DNA from: Capra hircus
Lineage: Eukaryota > Chordata > Mammalia > Artiodactyla > Bovidae
Direction: 5' to 3'
Length of the DNA stretch: 64,000 nucleotides
Assembly (NCBI RefSeq): GCF_001704415.2
Contig: NC_030811.1
Span: forward strand, 60,687,591-60,751,590
Shown here: positions 44,840 through 55,417 of the stretch, in pieces
Numbering within the stretch: position 1 is the first letter of the stretch
Layout: every line of letters starts with the position of its first letter
The notes under the pieces: generated by a model
Seen by the model: only the letters and a program-made list of their open reading frames with translations
Database searches by the model: none
What the model was told of the DNA's origin: nothing
Position numbers and translations under genes: made by a program

Positions 44840-44975
44840 CAATGAGGTTCAAGAAGGATGGGACGTGGGAATGCCTATGGCTGATTCATACTGATTTATG
44901 GCAGAAACCAACACAATAAAGCAATTATCCTCTAATTAAAAATAAATAAATTAAAAAAATACCTACAATTGTTTT
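44840..44975 (+). mobile_element. Ruminant L1 3' end
   Basis: gaggttcaagaaggatgggacg, tatggctgattcatactgatttatggcagaaacc and cctctaattaaaaataaataaatt followed by an A-rich tail. Same L1 terminus as at 32214 but from a slightly different variant and longer. Confidence 0.85.
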
Positions 44976-45370
44976 TCAAAAAGTTAAAAAAATTTATGGT
45001 ACTAAAGAAGCCAAGAGAAAAAGAAAAACATGGAAGAAGATTTCACTTTGATAGACAGTTGCCAGTGACAGCTTGGCAACTCTGTGAGCTGGATACTAGT
45101 TAAGTAACTATGAAGATATTTGCAAACAAGCATAGTGTCTAACTCTTAAACTTATTTATTAAATCATTGCTCTCTGTGCCAAAACTTTCTGTCTCTGATC
45201 TCTTATTATAACTGATGGAATTTCTCTTTCTTTGCCTTTTTCTGGTCTGTAGTAGAATTCAAACACCATTGCTACTGGCACAAGGATATCAGGAACAAGT
45301 AAAATCCTCTGATAATTCATTATAAACTATTTTAAGACGATCTTTAACCATTTGGATCTGCCTAGTATCT
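44976..45370. other. No gene or repeat recognised
   Basis: AT-rich interval between the L1 tail and a BovB 3' end. Confidence 0.45.
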
Positions 45371-45868
45371 TCAGTTCAGTTCAGTTCAGTTGCTCAGTCA
45401 TCTCCAACTCTTTGCGACCCCATGAATTGCAGCACGCCGGGCCTCCCTGTCCATCTCCAACTCCCGGAGTTCACTCAGACTCACATCCATTGACTCAGTG
45501 ATGCCATCCAGCCATCTCATCCTCTGTCGTCCCCTTCTCCTCCTGCCCCCAATCCCTCCCAGCATCAGAGTCTTTTCCAATGAGTCAACTCTTCACATGA
45601 GGTGCCCAAAGTACTGGAGTTTCAGCTTCAGCATCATTCCTTCCAAAGAAACCCCAGGGCTGATCTCCTTCAGAATGGACTGGTTGGATCATCCTTACAG
45701 TCCAAGGGACCCTCAAGAGTCTTCTCCAACACCACAGTTCAAAAACATCAATTCTTCAGTGTTTAGCTTTCTTCACAGTCCAACTCTCACATCCATACAT
45801 GACTACTGGAAAAACCATAGCCTTGACTAGACGGACCTTAGTTGGCAATGTCTCTGCTTTTGAATATG
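45371..45868 (-). mobile_element. BovB 3' end, 5'-truncated
   Basis: Antisense BovB: (TTCAG)n at the left edge, through cagcatcattccttccaaagaaaccccagg to tgtctctgcttttgaatatgc at the right. Carries the variant type of copy 6836-8933. Frames 45398-45580 (minus) and 45498-45830 (plus) are remnants or shadows of the element. Confidence 0.94.
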
Positions 45869-46769
45869 CACTGACATGTTTTTTCTCCATTTACTTTACA
45901 ATTTACCCCCAGGAAAAAATATTAATGAGAAAAAATTCTGACATTCTTTCAACAAAAATATTTAACAAAATACTGTCTAATTCTCCCAACTCCAACCAGA
46001 AGATTGAAGTAGCCTATGCAACTAGAAAATTCAAGAAAAAGTTTTTGTGACCGGGAACTTTCTGCCATTTAAAAGGTTGTAACCATTTCCTTATGACATT
46101 GCTGATTCCAGACTTGCCTTTCAATTGCCAGTGGAGCTTAGTCACTCGTGTCAGCAGGGAAAGAAAACAGAGTTAGGGTCTCAGAAAGACATGGCATGGG
46201 ACATTTATACAGAATGAATTAAGGGAATATAGCCATATGCCATCTGCTACAAAATAATTTATAATCTCAGCACAGATTCCTGATACTGCACGTTGAATTC
46301 CTTGATACATGAAGTCAGATATAACAGTTAATTATTTTTTGAAGTGTTTGTCATTAACAGCCCCACTCAGCTGTGTGTGTTGTGATCAAAGCTCTAAGGA
46401 TATCTGTAGACTCATAACAGCAAACATCTCTTTCTGTTCAAGCAGAGAAAAAGAACTCTGTAGCTCAAGCTGACATCCCGGTAAGACCCAGAATGTTTTG
46501 TATCTGCTTTATTTGGTGCCTCTGACTTGAAAAAAATCAATGACAAATATATGCATTTTTACCACTGGGAAACTTTATATAGTTCCTCTTTTTAATTCAA
46601 GGACTACTCACAATTAAAATTTTAAACTGGGGAAAGATAAAAATCTAAAGTAATATTTGAGAGGGAGCAGAAACTGCTGAGGGTAGGAGAGGCAAATAAT
46701 AAAGCCATGAAAATATCCTGCAATGTTCTGAAGAGGAGGACAGATCGAAAAGAGGTTTGTGAATCAAAC
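45869..46769. other. No gene or repeat recognised
   Basis: AT-rich, unique-looking sequence. Confidence 0.45.
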
Positions 46770-46975
46770 GAACAGGTTGGAGTCAGGCAGTGATGTTTGA
46801 ATCTAGGTGTGGGCACTTGGCAGCCCTGTGCACTAGATGAAATACTTGGGTCTATAAACTCCAGTTTGCCCAACTATAAGTGGGTTGCTGTGAGTTTTAA
46901 ATTAAACATGAAGTGATAAGTGTGATGCCCTGCACAGGGGAGATGCTTAATAAATGTCAGTCATCATAATTAAAG
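46770..46975 (+). mobile_element. MIR SINE relic
   Basis: ggttggagtcaggcagtgatgtttgaatctaggtgtggg, acttgggtctataaactccagtttgcccaactataagtggg and ccctgcacaggggagatgcttaataaatgtcagtcatc follow MIR order end to end. Confidence 0.8.
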
Positions 46976-47639
46976 AGGAATACCTAAGGGATGTATGAAA
47001 TGGAAAATGGATTTGATGAATACACACAGAGTTGTTTGTTAGAAATAAGCAGAGAACTATGGCTAGACTGAGGAACTGCAGGTGTCCTCTGAGTCGGGGA
47101 AGCTAATCACTTGGGCACATGCTCACTTTTCTTTTACAAGAAATGCTCCAGGTTAGTTTCAGGACAAAGGACAGTGGCTAGACAGGAGAGTTTAAAAAAA
47201 TGCATATATTCCCAGACTGCTTCACATCCTTGCCCCTCTCCAACTTAAATGTCATTGAATAGGGCTGGGGTAAGATCTTGAAATCTGTTCATTCAACGTG
47301 ATCCTCAGAGAGTCTGATTACTTAGTCCAGAAACTACTGGGTTAGGAAATGAGGCTGAGAAGGAAAAGATAGATTAGAAAATCTCTGGCAATGATTAAAA
47401 AAAAAAAAAATCTGGGGGCTTTGAAGCCCTCTGAAATCTGACATGAAGATCCTTTAAAAAATGCAGCCTGTACCTCATAAAAATTTGCATATATTTCAAA
47501 GCGCTCACTTACCTCTGAAGCTCAGCCACACCAGGCTAAAGAAAACCCACTGTAAGTAATTATTTATGGAAACAGAACTCTGTGGCTCAGATAACAACTA
47601 GTCAAATAAAAAAATTCCTTCCATGGGTTCCTAGTGGGT
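46976..47639. other. No gene recognised
   Basis: Contains an A-run at about 47397-47410 and a possible fragment of a hAT-type element near 47300-47350 (gatcctcagagagtctgattacttagtccagaaactactgggttagg) that I cannot place firmly. Confidence 0.4.
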
Positions 47640-48085
47640 TGTGACAGAGACAGCTAGCCTTTCATCAGAAACTTTTGTCCTTATTACAGTGTAAAACTGT
47701 TGCTGAGAAGCAACTACATCTGCCTCAGCCTCCCTCACATCTAGGTGTGGCCATGCCAGTGATCTTGCCAATGAAATATGAACAGAGGTGACATGTATAC
47801 CTTGCAGGAAAAGAGGGTCAAAAATGAGGCACACCCTCTCCATCGCCTCTTTTTTCTCACTTACTGGCTGGATGAACACCCCTGGGGTTACCTGGGAGAC
47901 CACTGCTGAAAACAGAAGAGTAGGAAACTGGATGGAGGCTGGGTCTTGAAACACTGCTCAAAGGAATGCTGGCAGCTGATCAGCAGCATCCACTTTTCCC
48001 TTACATTAAAGATAGATAAATTTATGTATTCAGCCACAGAGATTTCAGGGTTTCTTGTTTTAAAAGCTGCCCATGTCATCTCAAC
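47640..48085 (+). mobile_element. Unclassified ancient dispersed repeat
   Basis: ctaggtgtggccatgccagtgatcttgccaatgaaatatgaacagaggtgacatg, then a pyrimidine-rich ccctctccatcgcctc segment and, near the end, gcatccacttttcccttacattaaagatag. The order is shared with 48590-48800. Family name not certain. The 107-codon minus frame 47631-47954 lies inside it and is probably chance. Confidence 0.5.
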
Positions 48086-48589
48086 TAACCATTGTCAGTT
48101 TTTGGAACTGTGTACAGGATTGAGCCCCAGACCACCCCTAGGGAGATAAGTATCAAGTGTATAGCCTTCTGGTATAGGTCAAGAGGTTGAATTTCCTCTG
48201 CTGTGGGCAGTGAATTTCATAGATGTTGTACTGGGAAGTAGAGCAGTGAACGCAGACGATTTTGCTCTATAAGGCGATGGTAGAACTAGTCAGTTATTTA
48301 TTTCCCTGGATCCTCTCCTCTTAGTACACGCTGTTTTCAGCTTAGTGTGTCTCATCCTGGCAGGAAGGTTAATACCAATCTCAGGTCTAATGTATGTATG
48401 TTTGGGGTGAGGGTGGGGACCCTTTCCTGCTTCTATCATCAGCCCACTCTCTGCGTTTTAGGTGTCCCATTTAGAAAATGGCAATGATTCTCTTTGTTTC
48501 CTAGGTATGTTTTGGGAGCTGAAAGAAAGGTTCAGTGCCATTTTAGCAGAGACTGTTAGATGTTCCCCAAGTTCTCATTCTGCTTTTTT
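48086..48589. other. No gene recognised; possible MIR scrap
   Basis: Possible MIR fragment at 48460-48530 (gtgtcccatttagaaaatggcaatg). The frame 48462-48716 (84 codons) is without recognisable features. Confidence 0.4.
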
Positions 48590-48818
48590 TCATGAACACA
48601 TAGCTGGCTCATTTTCCAGCCTCCTTTGCATCCCATTTGGGATAGCGATGTGTCTGAGTTCTAGCTCATACAACGTGAGTAGAAGTGATTCATGCCACAT
48701 TTCTTTCTGCCTTTGAAAAATCTTCCATCCTATTTTTGCTTTTTAGCTGGCTGGGAGGGAAATGACCATGATAGCCTTGGAAGCTACACACTGAAGACGG
48801 CAAAGCTTCTGTCACTTT

Positions 48819-49608
48819 CAGTTCAGTTCAGTTCATTTCAGTCGCCCAGTCTTGTCCAACTCTTTGTGACCCCATGAATCGCAGCACGCCAGGCCTCCCT
48901 GTCCATCACCATCTCCCGGAGTTCACTCAGACTCACGTCCATAGAGTCAGTGATGCCATCCAGCCATCTCATCCTCTGTCATCCCCTTCTCCTCCTGCCC
49001 CCAATCCCTCCCAGCATCAGAGTCTTTTCCAATGAGTCAACTCTTCGCATGAGGTGGCCAAAATACTGGAGTTGCAGCTTTAGCATCATTCCTTCCAAAG
49101 AAATCCCAGGGCTGGTCTACTTCAGAATGGACTGGTTGGATCTCCTTGCAGTCCAAGGGACTCTCAAGAGTCTTCTCCAACACCACAGTTCAAAAGCATC
49201 AATTCTTTGGCACTCAACTTTCTTCACAGTCCAACTCTCACATCCATACATGACCACAGGAAAAACCATAGCCTTGACTAGACGGACTTTAGTCGGCAAA
49301 GTAATGTCTCTGCTTTTGAATATGCTATCTAGGTTGGTCATAACTTTCCTTTCAAGGAGTAAGCGTCTTTTAATTTCATGGCTGCAATCACCATCTGCAG
49401 TGATTTCGGAGCCCCCCAAAATAAAGTCTGACACTATTTCCACTGTTTCCCCATTTATTTCCCATGAAGTGATGGGACCAGATGCCATGATCTTCGTTTT
49501 CTGAATGTTGAGCTTTAAGCCAACTTTTTCACTCTTCTCTTTCACTTTCATCAAGAGGCTTTTTAGTTCCTCTTCACTTTCTGCCATAAGGGTGGTGTCA
49601 TCTGCATA
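48819..49608 (-). mobile_element. BovB LINE 3' part with 11-bp TSD
   Basis: Antisense BovB truncated at the YADD region (right edge gtcatctgcatatc) and flanked by tctgtcacttt (48808-48818) and tctgacacttt (49609-49619), 11 bp with one mismatch. Same variant type as copy 6836-8933. Confidence 0.95.
49117..49587 (-). pseudogene. BovB ORF2 C-terminal remnant
   Basis: 156-codon open stretch from just after the lost YADD (MAESEEELKSLL) through SDFILGGSEITADGDCSHEI to the Cys/Trp-rich C-terminal region (RIDAFELWCWRRLLRVPWTAR). Long and uninterrupted for a decayed copy, but it lacks the RT core and cannot be active. Confidence 0.9.
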
Positions 49609-49739
49609 TCTGACACTTTAGGTCCCTAAATAACTGTGAGGGCAGCCCCTGATCTGATCAGCTGCCCAGGAAGAAATAAAATCCTATTGAGTTTGAAGCA
49701 ATACATATTTTGGCAGCTAATATTGCTCCAACCAATATA

Positions 49740-49951
49740 AGTAAGTAAGTAAATTCACTCAGTCGTATCCGACTCTTTGTGACCCCGTGGACTGCAGCCC
49801 ACCAGGCTCCTCAGTCCATGGGATTCTCCAGGCAAGAATACTGGAATGGGGTGCCATTTCCTTCTCCAGGGGAATCTTCCCAACCCAGGGATTGAACCCG
49901 GGTCTCCCACATTGGAGGCAGACGCTTTAACCTCTGAGCCACCAGGGAAGC
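49740..49951 (-). mobile_element. Bov-tA SINE with 8-bp TSD
   Basis: Little-diverged antisense Bov-tA between perfect copies of ccaatata (49732-49739, 49952-49959). The tail is (GTAA)n-like at the left. B-box region gggattgaacccgggtc (plus-strand reading) is well preserved. Confidence 0.96.
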
Positions 49952-50024
49952 CCAATATAGTTGACTAAACTTCAGATCATGTATGCCTCCTAAATATCCT
50001 TAAGAAGTTCATAAATTAACAAAC

Positions 50025-50061
50025 ATATATAAATATATATATATGCATATACGTATATATA
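50025..50061. repeat. AT-rich (TA)n microsatellite
   Basis: atatataaatatatatatatgcatatacgtatatat, abutting the next SINE. It may have served as its target. Confidence 0.9.
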
Positions 50062-50280
50062 GGCTTCCCTGGTGGCTCAGCAGTAAAGAATTCACCTGCC
50101 AATGAAGGGGACGCAGGAGATGCATGTTCGATCTCTGGGTTGAGGTGACCCCCTGGAGGAAGAAATGGCAACCCACTTCAGTATTCTTGCCTGGATAATC
50201 CCATGGACAGAGGAGCCTGGTGCGCTACAGTCCACCAGGGGAGTCGCAAAGAGTTAGACATGACTTAGTGACTAAAACAA
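50062..50280 (+). mobile_element. Bov-tA SINE
   Basis: Full Bov-tA: ggcttccctggtggctcagcag head, a small insertion near the start of the head, tail to gagttagacatgacttagtgactaaaacaa. TSD cannot be defined in the TA-rich flank. Confidence 0.94.
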
Positions 50281-50484
50281 CATATATACAATGGATATAT
50301 TAGATACATAAGATCTTTATACATGCAGCACACACACAAACACCCGTATATGTAAAAGGAATTCATTGATGATGTTTCAAATGGAATAATGAATGTGATG
50401 ATAAGAACACTGGACAAATACTCTGGGGATCTGATTTGAGTTGCAAGATATTTGACACTGGGGAGATCCCTTATCTAACTTGGA

Positions 50485-51652
50485 TTCAGTTCAGTTCAGT
50501 TCAGTTCAGTCGCTCAGTCATGTCCAACTCTTTGCGATCCCATGAATCGCAGCACGCCAGGCCTCCCTGTCCATCACCATCTCCCAGAGTTCACTCAGAC
50601 TCACGTCCATCGAGTTAGTGATGCCATCCAGCCATCTCATCCTCTGTCGTCCCCTTCTCCTCCTGCCCCCAATCCCTCCCAGCATCAGAGTCTTTTCCAA
50701 TGAGTCAACTCTTCGCATGAGGTGGCCAAAGTATTGGAGTTTCAGCTTTAGCATCATTCCTTCCAAAGCAATCCCAGGGTTGATCTCCTTTAGAATGGAC
50801 TGGTTGGATCTCCTTGCAGTCCAAGGGACTCTCAAGTCTTCTTCAACACCACAGTTCAAAAGCATCAATTCTTCAGTGCTCAGCCTTCTTCACAGTCCAA
50901 CTCTCACATCCATACATGACCGCTGGAAAAACCATAGCTTTGACTAGACGGACCTTTGTTGGCAAAATAATGTCTCTGCTCTTCAACATGCTATCTAGGT
51001 TGGTCATAACTTTTCTTCCAAGGAGTAAGTGTCTTTTAATTTCATGGCTGCAGTCACCATCTGCAGAGATTTTTGGGCCCCCCCAAAATAAAGTCTGACA
51101 CTATTTCCCCATCTATTTCCCATGAAGTGATGGGGCCAGATGCCATGATCCTAGTTTTCTGAATGTTGAGCTTTAAGCCAACTTTTTCACTCTCCTCTTT
51201 CACTTTCATCAAGAGGCTTTTTAGTTCCTCTTCACTTTCTGCCATAAGGGTGGTGTCATCTGCATGTCTGAGGTTATTGATATTTCTCCCAGCAATCTTG
51301 ATTCCAGCTTGTGCTTCTTCCAGCCCAGCGTTTCTCCTGATGTACTCTGCATATAAGTTAAATAAGCAGGGTGACAATATACAGCCTTGACGGACTCCTT
51401 TTCCTATTTGGAACCAGTCTGTTGTTCCATGTCCAGTTCTAACTGTTGTTTCCTGACCTGCAGACAAACTTCTCAAGAGGCAGGTCAGGTGGTCTGGTAT
51501 TCCCATCTCTTTCAGAATTTTCCACAGTTTATTGTGATCCACACAGTCAAAAGCTTTGGTATAGTCAATAAAGCAAATAGATGTTTTTCTGGAACTCTCT
51601 TGCTTTTTCGATGATCCAGCGGATGTTGGCAATTTGATCTCTGGTTCCTCTT
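50485..51652 (-). mobile_element. BovB LINE, 5'-truncated
   Basis: Antisense 1.17 kb BovB from (TTCAG)n at the left to the RT fingers at the right (caatttgatctctggttcctct). Carries the variant type of copy 6836-8933. No TSD identified with confidence. Confidence 0.96.
51054..51632 (-). pseudogene. BovB reverse transcriptase with HADD catalytic change
   Basis: 192 uninterrupted codons spanning RT palm to thumb: FIDYTKAFDCVDHNK, GVRQGCILSPCLFNLY, then HADD where YADD is expected (51255-51266 on the plus strand), then KVGLKLNIQKTRIMASG. The frame downstream is lost near 51090. The Tyr-to-His change at the active site and the truncation make activity implausible. Confidence 0.9.
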
Positions 51653-52540
51653 AGGACCCTGTTAATTAATGGAAAGTAAAGGGGTGGCTTTGAAATAGAA
51701 GTGGCTTTCATAGTTTTCTTTTTCATTTTTTATCAGTGATTTGCTTGCTCAAATTAAAATCTGATGGAAATTAGTTCAGAATTGCTTCTTTTGAAATGAT
51801 GGTAGTGGGTGAAGGGCTGAATTCCATCAGATTAGGGAAGGTTCTGCAGAAGCTTCCTAGGGCCACTCAGAACAGAATATGGACCATTTTTAGTTAGATG
51901 AACTTTTAAAGTTTCTTTAGGATAGAACATGCTCTCATCCTCTTGGGAAAACACAACAAGTTTTTCCATTTTGTTCTTCTGTATTTAGTTGACAAATAAC
52001 ACTAAATTCTGCTTCCACTTTCTGTTTTGATTAATAGTAACTTAACTGACTAAACTGATGGAGATCCAGTAATATTTTACCTTACTTTCTAAGAGACCTG
52101 GATTAGAAAACATTGCTCCCAGGAGTCTGACCAAACTGCAATCTAGGATCTCTGTGAATATACTTGTAATTACTTTTGTGGAAGAATCTTTGATATCTGC
52201 TTTTGATGATAAAACTATTGTCACTGTCCCTTAGAGCTTTGAGTTGAATTTTGTTCCTAATTCTGTGTGTGTGCATTTGTGCTCTGTGAGTATATGTGCG
52301 TGTGTGTGTGTATAATGACCAATATCTATAGAAAAGATCAATAAAACCTTTGATGAAGGTCTTCTTTCAGCTCTATAGGGAAATCTATTCATTTGCTAGT
52401 GTATGGTTTTAAACCTTATTCTAAAGTATTGTTAAACAAAACAAAATATTGACTGATTTTTTCAGTGAGCATTTCAGCAGGAAACAGATGGGATACTCAA
52501 AGGGAATAATAAATAAAGGCCCATATGTGGAGCAAGGCAT
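51653..52540. other. No gene recognised
   Basis: AT-rich. Contains a degenerate TG-rich patch at about 52265-52310. Confidence 0.45.
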
Positions 52541-52552
52541 AGCACAGTAAGT

Positions 52553-52747
52553 GTGTGTGTGTGTGTGTGTGTGTGTATTAGTCGCTCAGTTGTGTCCGAC
52601 TGTGACTCCATGGATTGTAGCCCACCAGGCTCCTCTGTCCATGGAATGCCATTCCCTTCCCTAGGGGATCTTCCGGACCCAGGAATTGAACCTGGGTCTC
52701 CTGCATTGCAGGCAGATTATTTACTGTCTGAGCCACCAGGGAAATCC
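52553..52747 (-). mobile_element. Bov-tA SINE with TSD and (TG)n tail
   Basis: Antisense Bov-tA flanked by agcacagtaagt (52541-52552) and agcattgtaagt (52748-52759), a 12-bp TSD with two mismatches. The tail is a (TG)n microsatellite (about 52551-52576). A deletion in the middle joins ccatggaatgcc to the B-box side, removing part of the tail monomer. Confidence 0.92.
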
Positions 52748-52759
52748 AGCATTGTAAGT

Positions 52760-53714
52760 ACCTGAGAGCTAGTAACAGTTGGAGTGTCATCAGCCAAAAA
52801 GGTGGGATAATTACCAGACCCTGGAGATAGAATGGTGTCTGGAGAAGGCTGTCTGAAACGAGTTGTAACTTGCGGTTGAGGGATATTGCTAACCCACAGC
52901 TATGCGGCAGAAAGAGAATAGGGAGAGAAATAACCCAATTTTCCTCTGCTCCTTCTCTTCCGTCTGTAGGGAATTCACAGTAACCATGCTCAAATGGAAA
53001 CCAGAGGGCAAATGAGTCTATTTACATAATTTATGCCTGTCAGCCTATGGGGTCTGGAGTACTGAAGAGAAAGGTAGAGACTTGATTTGGAAGGGCAAAC
53101 GCAATAGCCAGCCCACTGACCATGGGTCATGGTTGTGAAATTCAAGAGTATTTGTAAATATTAGAGTCATTAATGCTCATGGTTAGAGAACTAATCATTT
53201 ATTTGAGGTACTCTACCATATATAAGACTATTCTTAATTATAAAAATATAAAAACTCTGATTCTCTGTCTAAGGATCCCCATGTGCTATTTAAATTTAAG
53301 ACTAGTTGAAATGAAATAAAGTTATAAATTCAGTTCCTCAGTTTCAGCAGTCAAATTTCAAGTGCTCACTAGCTTCATGTGGCTGACAGCTGCTGTACTG
53401 AACAGTACAGACAGAGGGCATTTCCACCATCGCTGAAAGTTTTGTTAGATAACACTATTCTAGTTAATTCATTCCTCATTGTCCAGTATCTTTACTCAAA
53501 AAGAAAATGAAATGATTTCTGGAATTATTCATTTTTTTCTGAACTCTTAGATCCTAAAAGTAGTGTTAGTGTCAGATTTTAAAATATCTTATTCTGAATG
53601 AGTTAGTTATTTGGGTGCATGCATGCATGCATGGGAAAAAAAAAAACCAAAAAAACCAGCTCTGGCCAACTTAGGGAAAAAGGAATATATTGGCAGGATC
53701 TTTAAGAATCCTAA
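52760..53714. other. No gene recognised
   Basis: Contains four TGCA/GCAT units (53616-53633), a self-complementary alternating run, and an A-rich run at 53636-53660. Confidence 0.45.
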
Positions 53715-54095
53715 TTTCAATTTACCCAGAAGTGGGATTGCTGGATCATATGGTAATTTAATGTTTAATTTTTTGAGGAATAGCCACACTATTATCCGTC
53801 ATGGCTATACCATGTTGTTAATACTTTCCCAGCAGTAGCATACAAGTGTTCTAATTTCTCCATATTCTTTATAGCATTTCTCTTTATCTCCTTTTTTTTT
53901 TTTGATAATTGCCACCCTAACAGATATGAGAGTTTATTGTGATTTTTGACTTGTAATTCCGTGATCTTTAGTGATATTGAGCACCGTTTCTATACCTTTG
54001 TGACCATTCAAATGTCTTCTTTGGGAAAATTTCTATTCAAGTTCTTTACCCATTTATTAAGTCAAGTTCTTAGTTTTTATCACTAAGCATGATTA
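53715..54095 (-). mobile_element. Antisense L1 3' region relic
   Basis: atttacccagaagtgggattgctggatcatatggtaattt, ttttttgaggaatagccacac, ttgataattgccaccctaac, and gaccattcaaatgtcttctttgggaaaatttc are in antisense L1 order. The minus frame 53607-53789 retains a NIKLPYDPAIPLLG stretch typical of the L1 ORF2 C-terminal region. Confidence 0.88.
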
Positions 54096-55417
54096 TTAAA
54101 AAAAAAAAAAAAGTTCCAGGGAATTACCTGGGTTCCAGCTGTTATCCTTGAACCCATTTAATTGTAGTAACTACTTCAGGATCTTGGTCAACGCTGTAAC
54201 ACCCACTTTTGCCTATTTTCCCAATGGCAAGAGGATCCCTGCTCTGTCAGTAGCAGTCTCAGCTTTCATTTTGGTGAATTGTTGTTGGATGCCTGTTGTA
54301 GAAATTCCTTCCTTGTATAGCAATTTGCTCTTTTCTGTGGTGAAAATCTCTAAACCACTTAAATATGTGGAGTAGGAACAAAACACATTGTGGGTGGATC
54401 ATTATGTGTGATTGGAAGTAAACTTTCCAAACACAGTTTGACTTTTAAAAGGCAATGAAATTTTTGAGAACTGGGGTGAGATGATCAGCTTTGTATTTAG
54501 AAAGTAGGACTGTATTTAATTTGCTCTATGAATTATTCTCTGTTTAGTTAGTTGATCGGCACATCTCAAAGTAAGATTTGCATTCACTCTGCCAGTTCCC
54601 TGGAGCTGATACCAATCTGTAGCTACCATAAGTTAAAGTTTTCTCTTGAGGATTTTTCTCAGATCATTCAGAGAGTGTGAACTCAGATTGTAAATGAGGT
54701 TTAGGAATGGCTTATGGTTGTGAATTACTAGGGTAAATACATATTTTTTTTTTTCCCTTCCAAGAGATGAGTTTCTTTGGCACAGATGAGTTTCTTTTCT
54801 GCTCCATTCTGTGTGGTGGGGTTTATGTCTCACTCACCCATATACAGTGAGTGCAGCAGGGACCACTTATAGAATTACCCATCTTGAGGTACCCTGGGCT
54901 TAATGTCAGACCCCCTACTTTCTAAGCAGGTGTCAAATAGATGTTCAAGGTCACACAAGTTCAATAAAAACCTTTGGGTCAAAAGTCAGCCTTTGTTCTT
55001 TTTACTTCCTAGAGCCTCTGGTTACTTTTAAGACTTGACATCTTTATACTTTTTTGTTATCTCAGTGATGTATTTAAAAATAATTCAAATATTTTATCTG
55101 ATATTTTGTTTTATTCAAACAGGTTATTCAGTGTATCTAATCTGTCTTACTGTCTTCTACCTTTATTTCAAAGGTAAAGAAACATAGATTCAGTGTTACC
55201 ATGACTTTCCTACGATCGTACAGTTCTTTTGAACAACCGCATATGCACTATGAAATATTAATTTTAAGACAAGACAATCAGACTTTCTGACAATGCCTGA
55301 AACCTTGCTTTTAACTCTGTACTTAAAAGATCAATGTCTTAATCAAACTTTATTTGACTGTACAACATAGAACCTATTAATAATATGTTAAGCCAAAAGG
55401 AAGATTTGGGTGGTCTT
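54096..55417. other. No gene recognised
   Basis: Possible antisense MIR scraps near 54945-54995 (gttcaaggtcacacaagttc) and 55170-55225. No coding frame of note. Confidence 0.4.

Larger units (their letters stand above)
48590..49731 (+). mobile_element. Ancient dispersed repeat split by BovB
   Basis: Left part: gcatcccatttgggatagcgatgtgtctgagttctagctcatacaacgtgagtagaagtg and atgaccatgatagccttggaagctacacactgaag. Right part after the BovB: aggtccctaaataactgtgagg, cagctgcccaggaagaaataaaatcc, ccaaccaatataag. Same family as 47640-48085. Interrupted by 48819-49608. Confidence 0.5.

Noticed and set aside
1289..50512. Recurrent TTCAGTTCAG-type arrays as a telomere-like or CRISPR-like repeat
   Set aside because: Every instance is the terminal short tandem repeat of a BovB or Bov-A element; there are no spacers or regular spacing.
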